Shown here one piece after another: positions 12,949 through 21,566 of a stretch of DNA of 64,000 bases. Source of the stretch: Diadema setosum (lineage: Eukaryota > Echinodermata > Echinoidea > Diadematoida > Diadematidae); assembly GCF_964275005.1 (NCBI RefSeq), contig NC_092695.1, positions 12,477,697-12,541,696 on the forward strand, given 5' to 3'. Under the pieces are notes generated by a model. The model saw only the letters and a program-made list of their open reading frames with translations. It was not told the DNA's origin and searched no databases. The first letter of the stretch is position 1, and each line of letters starts with the position of its first letter. The position numbers and the translations under genes are program-made.

Positions 12949-12970
12949 GACGTCACAGAACATTCTAGAA
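12949..12970 (-). promoter_or_regulatory. Heat-shock element and CRE-like site upstream of UBL gene 1
   Basis: GAAcaTTCtaGAA at 12958-12970 is a perfect run of three alternating nGAAn units, the binding site of heat-shock factor. GACGTCAC at 12949-12956 beside it is a CREB/ATF-type half site. They lie about 360 bp upstream of the ATG at 12598. An inverted CCAAT box follows at about 13160. Heat-shock control is known for polyubiquitin genes in many animals. Confidence 0.55.
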
Positions 12971-13247
12971 TCCAGGTGCATGACACGCCATTAACAGGGC
13001 ATGGCAGGCGAAGATTGCGATACGTCGAGAACGGCGATACACGAGATTTGGGCGCTGTCTCATGATTATCGCAATCAGACAGTCAGATAATTTCTCTCTT
13101 CGTTTGAAAATATCGCACAAAGGAAAAAGGGACAGAACCCAGACTATCCCGGGCCTAGACCAATCATAGTTCAGGCAATCTTTGGCTGTCGAAAGTCACC
13201 CGCAAATCAAGACAACGCTGGAAGCTTCACATGCAGACTGATACCCC

Positions 13248-13321
13248 GTTTATACTGAGGAAAAAAAGGGTTCTGAAGCCTCCTATAGCAGCCTCGAGCA
13301 GCCTTTAAGCTCAGTATAAAC
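13248..13321. repeat. Short inverted pair at the left end of the composite
   Basis: gtttatactgag at 13248-13259 pairs with ctcagtataaac at 13310-13321. It could be a separate 74-bp hairpin or part of the left end of the larger element. Confidence 0.45.
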
Positions 13322-13425
13322 AAACAAAATTCAGAAAAGGAGATCCGATCAAGTGCAATATTTTAATGATTAGAATACGCGTTTTTGATGTACTTTGTTT
13401 AGTGTTATGCTTCTTACCTTTCATT

Positions 13426-13472
<47 letters not shown>

Positions 13473-13473
<1 letters not shown>

Positions 13474-13649
13474 ATGTTACAATAGAGGAATGCATTAAAT
13501 GCCAATTGTCTTGATTTTAATTAAAAAACCGAATTTTCGGGGGTCCTCCCCCTTCGTCACGGATTACAGTGCGAATGAATTTTCACTGTGAAGATTTTTT
13601 ATTAAAATCAAGACAATTGGCATTTAATGCATTCCTCTATTGTGACATT
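13473..13649. mobile_element. MITE-like hairpin with 49-bp arms
   Basis: Arms 13473-13521 and 13601-13649 are inverted copies with one mismatch. The 79-bp loop has no coding potential. The near-perfect pairing suggests a young insert or maintained pairing. Confidence 0.65.
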
Positions 13650-14517
13650 ATTATTGCTATTTCTAGTACTGCCAATACGCGGAGCAACTACATATATATA
13701 TAATAATATATCTATTTTCCTTTATATGTGGAATTTTGAAATGGAGACTGTTGAGAATTTTTTTGCCTTAGTGCATTATAATAAATGACATGAATCTTGA
13801 ATCTTGATCAGGACAGGTTCTGAAACCAGTGGCTTAACTACTGGGGGCACGAGGGGGGGGGGGGGGGCAATCCGCTGGTAAAAAAAAAGTAAATACAAAT
13901 AAACAAAATATACTTACCAAAATGGTAATTCAAGGGTTAGCAAACTGCTTTTGAATTCGACATGAAAGGGTAATCACGAAATAAGATATTTTTCTAAGAT
14001 TTCTTTTAACCATAATCAAAGAGGTACATATGTATAGGTATAGGTATATAGTGTGGAACATTGTTCAAAAAGCCCGGAGCCGACAAAAGATTGTGATTCA
14101 GCGTGATTCCTGGTTGGCATTCTGAATTTAAGCATGCAGGATGTGCGCAGTGTACTCAGAACATCCGAACGGCAAAAAGAGTCGCTGTAATATTGCGCAG
14201 TGTAGAATGTAAACCTTTGTACCTTACGCTTCGTTATATCAAAGCTAGACCATTGGTTTTCCAGTGTTGCTTTACATACTTGTCTATATAAAATGTCTTG
14301 CATTGCCAATAAAAAGACTTGACCTGAGCTATTTCCTAACTTTTCGATGTATATAATACACACACACACACACACACATACACACACAAACACGCACAAT
14401 AGGGGGATGCTCTAAAGTGCAGTTTTTGGACATCCTTCCCCCGCTTGGTCACTTCGACGCCACCTCGCTGGTCATACCTCCCCCAATCATGAACATAAAC
14501 CGACACCCTTGACTACC

Positions 14518-14896
14518 AGTGGCGGATCCAGGGGTGGGGCCGGGGGCGCACCGGCGTCCCCCCCCCCCCCAAAAAAAAAAAAAAAAATCCAAAGCTATGG
14601 ACTGCAAAATGTCAAAATTTTCAAGCTCGCTCGCTCCACTCGTTATGCCATTCTCCTGATGTTACTGCCAGTAATTGCCAGCAGTTGCGCCCGGTGCACC
14701 CCCCTTAATTTCCAAAGCGAAAAAATATGGCTACAAACGGCAGTTTTGGGACTGTAAAATGTTAAAATTTTCAAGCTCGATCGCTCCGCTCGCTCGCATG
14801 TAATCGCTATGACATTCTCTTGATGTTGCTGCCAGTAATTGCCAGCAGTTGCGCTCGGTGCCCCCCCCCCATGTCTTGACCCACGGTACGCCACTG
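14518..14896. mobile_element. MITE-like element with cagtggcg ends and internal tandem repeat
   Basis: It starts cagtggcggatccagggg and ends acggtacgccactg. Inside, a block of about 170 bp (gactgcaaaatgtcaaaatt ... ttgccagcagttgcgc) is present twice. Confidence 0.6.
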
Positions 14897-15298
14897 TCTG
14901 AAACCACCTTCAGGGGGAAGTGTAGTCCAGATACTGGACGATTTTAATCGTCCGCATTCCCCACACTAACACACGCATACACAATCATGCATGCACCCAC
15001 ACAATGCGCCCAACCGCTGATTGCGACACTCCACCAATTATTGGTACTCCCGAAGGAGGGGTGATCTTGTGTAATACCGTGTACATACAGACACCATCAA
15101 CGTACGTCCGTACGTCACTGCATGTCAGTGCAGGGAGGTGATGCTACGAATACAGTCCAGGAAGTGGACTAGGGGAAGTGTCATAAACAACCCAGGGGTT
15201 TCGACCAATCCCCGCTGAAGAAAGCCTTTCAACTAGCACACTTTCACTCAAAAGTCCGCGCCATATATCAGAGGGAAAGAGCCCGGTGAGTCTGATAG

Positions 15299-15611
15299 GG
15301 CAGAGACTCCAACTCTCCCGTTTTCGACGGGAGATCTGCCGCCGAAAGCCCATTTTTGCAAAATCTCCGTTCTCCCGCTTGAGATTTGATTTCTCCCGCC
15401 CTGGCTCTTCGTCTCCCGGTGGAAAGCATTTCTTACTTATTGCTATCGTATGTTTAAAAAATAAGCCTTAGATAGCACCAGAGAACATCTAGAACTCTAG
15501 GAACTTCGCGCTTCGCACACATCAACTTGGAGTCTCCCGTTTTCTAGGGGTTTCGGGCGGGAGAATCTCCAGATCAGAAGGTACTTGGGGTTGGAGTCTC
15601 TGCTAGGGCCT
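15299..15611. mobile_element. hAT-like MITE
   Basis: cagagactccaac at 15301 pairs with gttggagtctctg near 15601. The flanks gatagggc and gctagggc could be an 8-bp target duplication with one change, the size typical of hAT elements. Confidence 0.55.
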
Positions 15612-16314
15612 GCTAGGGTCTGCTTTGGGCAAGCAGTATGAACAGACGAGAGGCTGCTTTTTCAGAGTGGGCTTTCGAACCTCCTCGAGGAGACTCTGAA
15701 ACCCGCTAGCAGTATTAAATGGGGTACTATACATGCATGCATACACACAAACATCCATAGGGCCACGCACGCATGCAACCATTCCCAGTTTACCGTCGAT
15801 GGTGTACATGGGTATTTATTTGGTCTTTTCTTTCCATCAAGACACTATCTGCCAAGGTCCTTTCCTTCATCCCTTAGCAATAACTTCCCCAACTTCACTG
15901 CCATTGTATATATGAGACGTCCTTCTCCCTCCCCTAAATCCTTTGCTCTCTTTTCAAACACGAACAGGCTATACAATAGAGTTACTTGGGTACCTAAGGG
16001 GGGGGGGGTCACAGTGCACCCCCCCCCCCCAGGACTCCTCGAAACTTACATTTTCAGGATCCTCATGACATACCAAAACATAATCAAGATGTTAACAGGA
16101 ACGAAAAGTGGCTGTTCTAGGTGAAATTTAATGTATTCTATTGTTTTTCATAATTTCTTATGTATTTCTTTGTTTTTCAACTTTTTCAACTTTTGTTTTT
16201 TCTTTGTTTTTCTATTGGAAATTGTCACTGACCACTTTTCTACCATAATTAGCACAAAACTAATCAATGAAAGTGATTAATTGTAAAAATAGTGGAAAAG
16301 TGAGCAAAGAAAAT

Positions 16315-16391
16315 GGGATTCCATCGGGATTCGAACCCGAGACCTCCGGATTGCTAGACCGGTGCTCTACCGACTGAGCTATAGAAAGCCC
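16315..16391 (-). tRNA. tRNA-Ala(AGC)-like, array unit 1
   Basis: A box TAGCTCAGTCGG and B box GGTTCGAATCC are intact, and TTTT follows the 3' end at once, so it is a plausible RNA polymerase III unit. The D stem GCTC/GAGC and T stem TCGGG/CCCGA are perfect. The anticodon loop CTAGCAA gives AGC; the stem has a T31-T39 mismatch. In the standard register the outer two acceptor pairs fail (C-C, T-T); an extended pairing GGGCTTTC/GGAATCCC has one mismatch. Position 3:70 is T:A, not the G:U that marks alanine tRNAs, so charging with alanine is doubtful. Confidence 0.7.
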
Positions 16392-16641
16392 TAGTGCAGT
16401 GTTCGTCCCGGAAACCCTTAATTCTCAATGCTCGGGTGGTCAGAAGCTATAGCAGTGTGTTTGTGTGTGACACACACGCACACACTTGAACCTGGCATAA
16501 ACCCGAAGGATAATTCAACTTGGGGATAAATGCGAGGGATCACCGAAGTGATGCAGCTTTTTTGAGTTTGTAACAAATAAAGACAGAATAAACTGACCAG
16601 AAAGAATATAAATTATTAGTGGAAAAGTGAGCAAAGAAAAT

Positions 16642-16718
16642 GGGATTCCATCGGGATTCGAACCCGAGACCTCCGGATTGCTAGACCGGTGCTCTACCGA
16701 CTGAGCTATAGAAAGCCC
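16642..16718 (-). tRNA. tRNA-Ala(AGC)-like, array unit 2
   Basis: Same sequence as unit 1, 327 bp further on, with the same boxes and TTTT stop. Confidence 0.7.
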
Positions 16719-16968
16719 TAGTGCAGTGTTCGTCCCGGAAACCCTTAATTCTCAATGCTCGGGTGGTCAGAAGCTATAGCAGTGTGTTTGTGTGTGACAC
16801 ACACGCACACACTTGAACCTGGCATAAACCCGAAGGATAATTCAACTTGGGGATAAATGCGAGGGATCACCGAAGTGATGCAGCTTTTTTGAGTTTGTAA
16901 CAAATAAAGACAGAATAAACTGACCAGAAAGAATATAAATTATTAGTGGAAAAGTGAGCAAAGAAAAT

Positions 16969-17045
16969 GGGATTCCATCGGGATTCGAACCCGAGACCTC
17001 CGGATTGCTAGACCGGTGCTCTACCGACTGAGCTATAGAAAGCCC
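16969..17045 (-). tRNA. tRNA-Ala(AGC)-like, array unit 3
   Basis: Same sequence as unit 1, spacing 327 bp. Confidence 0.7.
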
Positions 17046-17295
17046 TAGTGCAGTGTTCGTCCCGGAAACCCTTAATTCTCAATGCTCGGGTGGTCAGAAG
17101 CTATAGCAGTGTGTTTGTGTGTGACACACACGCACACACTTGAACCTGGCATAAACCCGAAGGATAATTCAACTTGGGGATAAATGCGAGGGATCACCGA
17201 AGTGATGCAGCTTTTTTGAGTTTGTAACAAATAAAGACAGAATAAACTGACCAGAAAGAATATAAATTATTAGTGGAAAAGTGAGCAAAGAAAAT

Positions 17296-17372
17296 GGGAT
17301 TCCATCGGGATTCGAACCCGAGACCTCCGGATTGCTAGACCGGTGCTCTACCGACTGAGCTATAGAAAGCCC
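17296..17372 (-). tRNA. tRNA-Ala(AGC)-like, array unit 4
   Basis: Same sequence as unit 1, spacing 327 bp. Confidence 0.7.
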
Positions 17373-17622
17373 TAGTGCAGTGTTCGTCCCGGAAACCCTT
17401 AATTCTCAATGCTCGGGTGGTCAGAAGCTATAGCAGTGTGTTTGTGTGTGACACACACGCACACACTTGAACCTGGCATAAACCCGAAGGATAATTCAAC
17501 TTGGGGATAAATGCGAGGGATCACCGAAGTGATGCAGCTTTTTTGAGTTTGTAACAAATAAAGACAGAATAAACTGACCAGAAAGAATATAAATTATTAG
17601 TGGAAAAGTGAGCAAAGAAAAT

Positions 17623-17699
17623 GGGATTCCATCGGGATTCGAACCCGAGACCTCCGGATTGCTAGACCGGTGCTCTACCGACTGAGCTATAGAAAGCCC
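17623..17699 (-). tRNA. tRNA-Ala(AGC)-like, array unit 5
   Basis: Same tRNA sequence. The 5' flank carries an extra tata at about 17700-17704, the only length variant in the array. Confidence 0.7.
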
Positions 17700-17953
17700 T
17701 ATATAGTGCAGTGTTCGTCCCGGAAACCCTTAATTCTCAATGCTCGGGTGGTCAGAAGCTATAGCAGTGTGTTTGTGTGTGACACACACGCACACACTTG
17801 AACCTGGCATAAACCCGAAGGATAATTCAACTTGGGGATAAATGCGAGGGATCACCGAAGTGATGCAGCTTTTTTGAGTTTGTAACAAATAAAGACAGAA
17901 TAAACTGACCAGAAAGAATATAAATTATTAGTGGAAAAGTGAGCAAAGAAAAT

Positions 17954-18030
17954 GGGATTCCATCGGGATTCGAACCCGAGACCTCCGGATTGCTAGACCG
18001 GTGCTCTACCGACTGAGCTATAGAAAGCCC
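17954..18030 (-). tRNA. tRNA-Ala(AGC)-like, array unit 6
   Basis: Same sequence as unit 1, 331 bp from unit 5 because of the tata insert. Confidence 0.7.
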
Positions 18031-18280
18031 TAGTGCAGTGTTCGTCCCGGAAACCCTTAATTCTCAATGCTCGGGTGGTCAGAAGCTATAGCAGTGTGTT
18101 TGTGTGTGACACACACGCACACACTTGAACCTGGCATAAACCCGAAGGATAATTCAACTTGGGGATAAATGCGAGGGATCACCGAAGTGATGCAGCTTTT
18201 TTGAGTTTGTAACAAATAAAGACAGAATAAACTGACCGGAAAGAATATAAATTATTAGTGGAAAAGTGAGCAAAGAAAAT

Positions 18281-18357
18281 GGGATTCCATCGGGATTCGA
18301 ACCCGAGACCTCCGGATTGCTAGACCGGTGCTCTACCGACTGAGCTATAGAAAGCCC
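18281..18357 (-). tRNA. tRNA-Ala(AGC)-like, array unit 7 (innermost left)
   Basis: Same sequence. It is transcribed away from the array centre. Its 3' spacer has ctgaccgg where the other units have ctgaccag. Confidence 0.7.
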
Positions 18358-18560
18358 TAGTGCAGTGTTCGTCCCGGAAACCCTTAATTCTCAATGCTCG
18401 GGTGGTCAGAAGCTATAGCAGTGTGTTTGTGTGTGACACACACGCACACACTTGAACCTGGCATAAACCCGAAGGATAATTCAACTTGGGGATAAATGCG
18501 AGGGATCACCGAAGTGATGCAGCTTTTTTGAGTTTGTAACAAATAAAGACAGAATAAACT

Positions 18561-18574
18561 GTTAAACAGAATAA
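18561..18574. other. Centre of the inverted tRNA array
   Basis: gttaaacagaataa separates the two arms. The left arm ends in agaataaact and the right arm starts with agtttattct, its reverse complement. The tRNA genes on both sides point outward. The spacer itself repeats part of the arm sequence (acagaataa), as expected of a template-switch join. Confidence 0.7.
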
Positions 18575-18777
18575 AGTTTATTCTGTCTTTATTTGTTACA
18601 AACTCAAAAAAGCTGCATCACTTCGGTGATCCCTCGCATTTATCCCCAAGTTGAATTATCCTTCGGGTTTATGCCAGGTTCAAGTGTGTGCGTGTGTGTC
18701 ACACACAAACACACTGCTATAGCTTCTGACCACCCGAGCATTGAGAATTAAGGGTTTCCGGGACGAACACTGCACTA

Positions 18778-18854
18778 GGGCTTTCTATAGCTCAGTCGGT
18801 AGAGCACCGGTCTAGCAATCCGGAGGTCTCGGGTTCGAATCCCGATGGAATCCC
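18778..18854 (+). tRNA. tRNA-Ala(AGC)-like, array unit 8 (innermost right)
   Basis: Inverted relative to units 1-7; same sequence, both internal boxes and TTTT at 18856-18859. Confidence 0.7.
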
Positions 18855-19104
18855 ATTTTCTTTGCTCACTTTTCCACTAATAATTTATATTCTTTCTGGT
18901 CAGTTTATTCTGTCTTTATTTGTTACAAACTCAAAAAAGCTGCATCACTTCGGTGATCCCTCGCATTTATCCCCAAGTTGAATTATCCTTCGGGTTTATG
19001 CCAGGTTCAAGTGTGTGCGTGTGTGTCACACACAAACACACTGCTATAGCTTCTGACCACCCGAGCATTGAGAATTAAGGGTTTCCGGGACGAACACTGC
19101 ACTA

Positions 19105-19181
19105 GGGCTTTCTATAGCTCAGTCGGTAGAGCACCGGTCTAGCAATCCGGAGGTCTCGGGTTCGAATCCCGATGGAATCCC
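19105..19181 (+). tRNA. tRNA-Ala(AGC)-like, array unit 9
   Basis: Same sequence as unit 8, spacing 327 bp. Confidence 0.7.
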
Positions 19182-19431
19182 ATTTTCTTTGCTCACTTTT
19201 CCACTAATAATTTATATTCTTTCTGGTCAGTTTATTCTGTCTTTATTTGTTACAAACTCAAAAAAGCTGCATCACTTCGGTGATCCCTCGCATTTATCCC
19301 CAAGTTGAATTATCCTTCGGGTTTATGCCAGGTTCAAGTGTGTGCGTGTGTGTCACACACAAACACACTGCTATAGCTTCTGACCACCCGAGCATTGAGA
19401 ATTAAGGGTTTCCGGGACGAACACTGCACTA

Positions 19432-19508
19432 GGGCTTTCTATAGCTCAGTCGGTAGAGCACCGGTCTAGCAATCCGGAGGTCTCGGGTTCGAATCCCGAT
19501 GGAATCCC
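19432..19508 (+). tRNA. tRNA-Ala(AGC)-like, array unit 10
   Basis: Same sequence as unit 8, spacing 327 bp. Confidence 0.7.
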
Positions 19509-19758
19509 ATTTTCTTTGCTCACTTTTCCACTAATAATTTATATTCTTTCTGGTCAGTTTATTCTGTCTTTATTTGTTACAAACTCAAAAAAGCTGCATC
19601 ACTTCGGTGATCCCTCGCATTTATCCCCAAGTTGAATTATCCTTCGGGTTTATGCCAGGTTCAAGTGTGTGCGTGTGTGTCACACACAAACACACTGCTA
19701 TAGCTTCTGACCACCCGAGCATTGAGAATTAAGGGTTTCCGGGACGAACACTGCACTA

Positions 19759-19835
19759 GGGCTTTCTATAGCTCAGTCGGTAGAGCACCGGTCTAGCAAT
19801 CCGGAGGTCTCGGGTTCGAATCCCGATGGAATCCC
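19759..19835 (+). tRNA. tRNA-Ala(AGC)-like, array unit 11
   Basis: Same sequence as unit 8, spacing 327 bp. Confidence 0.7.
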
Positions 19836-20085
19836 ATTTTCTTTGCTCACTTTTCCACTAATAATTTATATTCTTTCTGGTCAGTTTATTCTGTCTTTAT
19901 TTGTTACAAACTCAAAAAAGCTGCATCACTTCGGTGATCCCTCGCATTTATCCCCAAGTTGAATTATCCTTCGGGTTTATGCCAGGTTCAAGTGTGTGCG
20001 TGTGTGTCACACACAAACACACTGCTATAGCTTCTGACCACCCGAGCATTGAGAATTAAGGGTTTCCGGGACGAACACTGCACTA

Positions 20086-20162
20086 GGGCTTTCTATAGCT
20101 CAGTCGGTAGAGCACCGGTCTAGCAATCCGGAGGTCTCGGGTTCGAATCCCGATGGAATCCC
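20086..20162 (+). tRNA. tRNA-Ala(AGC)-like, array unit 12 (outermost right)
   Basis: Same sequence as unit 8. The array stops 72 bp beyond it at atttgttac, inside what would be the spacer of the next unit. Confidence 0.7.
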
Positions 20163-21469
20163 ATTTTCTTTGCTCACTTTTCCACTAATAATTTATATTC
20201 TTTCTGGTCAGTTTATTCTGTCTTTATTTGTTACAATTGTAAAAATAATCAGGTTTTCATGACCTTCATGACAGAGCACCTGTTTTCCATAGGAAATGTA
20301 CACAAAATCACAAAATTGTGCCCGTTTTGGGGAGACATACCGTTACAATAATGGGCGTGACTTCGCAAAAGTATACGCGGATGTTGCAAATTTGGTCTCA
20401 AAAGTTGTGCGAGACCTGACCAAACAAAGTCAAGAAGCCTCGCGACAGATTTATAGCGCGAAACTTTGAGGGGGGAGTGGCGGATCCCCCCCCCCCCCCC
20501 CGTCCTTATGTATGTATGTATATAATATATATGTGCTTACATGTAGGGCCTACATAGTAGGGTACTAAGGGGGGGGGGGGGGTCACAATGCACCCCCAGG
20601 ACTCCTCAAAACTTACTTGACTTTGTTATGTTCAAGTCTCACGCAATTTTTGAGACCAAATTTGCAACTTCCCCGCATACTTTTGCGAAGTCACGCCCAT
20701 TTTTGTAACGGAATGTCGTCCCAAAACGGGCACAATTTTGTGCTTTTGTGTACATTTCCTATGGAAAACAGGTGCTCTGTCATGAAAGTCATGAAAACCT
20801 GATTATTTTTACAATTAATCACTTTCATTGATTAGTTTTGTGCTAATTATGGTAGAAAAGTGATCAGTGACAATTTCCAATAGAAAAACAAAGAAAAAAC
20901 AAAAGTTGAAAAAGTTGAAAAACAAAGAAATACATAAGAAATTATGAAAAACAATAGAATACATTGAATTTCACCTAGAACAGCCACTTTTCGTTCCTGT
21001 TAACATCTTGATTATGTTTTGGTATGTCATGAGGATCCTGAAAATGTAAGTTTCGAGGAGTCCTGGGGGGGGGGGGGTGCACGGTGACCCCCCCTTAGGT
21101 ACCCGACTAAGTATACACACGTAGGCCTACCCATGCACTCACGGGAAAGAAACAATGGGAAAAGAAAACAAAAATCAAATCACTATTCCAAGGTGCTCAC
21201 ATTTTTCAGTTATGCAACATGATCTCTTAAAAATATTCAAATAACAAAAACGAACAATCCCATAAGATCTGCAGTTACTTCCAGATTGATTCCACGCTGA
21301 TTTAGATTACATTCAATTGCAAATACCTCCAAGTACAAAAAGGAACAACTAATGTTAGCCTTGATTAAAATCGGGAAATATTGTCCATTGCCTTATGCCT
21401 GCTTGTCTTCACAAAAATGTTTCAAGCTCCTGCTCCTACTGCACAAATGATAATGATAGTAGCGATGAT

Positions 21470-21511
21470 GATTATAATAATAATAATGATAATAATAACA
21501 ATAATAATAAT

Positions 21512-21552
<41 letters not shown>

Positions 21553-21566
21553 TAATAATAATGATA
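21470..21566. repeat. (AAT)n microsatellite conserved among the three blocks
   Basis: It is homologous in position to the tracts at about 29925-29995 and 40880-40985, all upstream of a UBL gene after the word ccttgat(t)aaaatc. So it was present before the duplications. Confidence 0.6.

Larger units (their letters stand above)
13242..15726. mobile_element. 2.5-kb composite insertion with taccccgtttatactg-type ends
   Basis: The left end is taccccgtttatactgag and the right end cagtattaaatggggta, an imperfect inverted pair flanked by TA. D2 and D3 read straight through this point (agcttcacatgcaga then atgcaca). It contains other hairpins at 13473, 14518 and 15299, so it is a nest of DNA-transposon derivatives. 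Confidence 0.55.
16292..20234. mobile_element. Inserted inverted array of 12 tRNA-bearing 327-bp units with 13-bp target duplication
   Basis: aattgtaaaaata occurs at 16279-16291 and again at 20235-20247, flanking the whole array. The left arm (16292-18560) holds seven units with the tRNA on the minus strand. The right arm (18575-20234) holds five with the tRNA on the plus strand. The centre is 14 bp. The outer ends are gtggaaaag on the left and atttgttac on the right; they are not inverted copies of one another. Unit spacing is 327 bp, except one step of 331 bp caused by an extra tata after the fifth tRNA. Units are otherwise almost identical; one shows a single A to G change near 18237. The right arm of the host hairpin keeps the single, empty site at 20804-20816. 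No protein is encoded, so any mobility would depend on enzymes from elsewhere. Confidence 0.85.
15988..21104. mobile_element. Long hairpin made of two inverted transposon-like copies, hosting the tRNA array
   Basis: The left arm starts gggtacctaag followed by a G-run, tcacagtgca and a C-run (15988-16278), and continues after the array at 20248 to about 20430. The right arm is its reverse complement (about 20615-21104), ending ttaggtaccc. A third copy of the same terminus (gggtactaag plus G-run) starts at 20555, so two head-to-head copies with similar terminal repeats are likely. No coding potential is seen. The paralogous D2 and D3 segments lack it. Confidence 0.65.

Noticed and set aside
12677-12986. 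Frame containing PNPAIATEY and AFGHQTAFY, similar in D2
   Set aside because: D3 breaks the frame by indels and the block holds promoter motifs, so it is more likely promoter or 5' untranslated DNA than coding.
14100-14330. Possible retroelement 3' end (ccaataaaaagacttgacc)
   Set aside because: No coding remnant or tail repeat that supports it.
16292-20234. Reading the repeat array as a CRISPR or plain satellite
   Set aside because: Units are 327 bp with a polymerase III gene, inverted in the middle, and bounded by target duplications.
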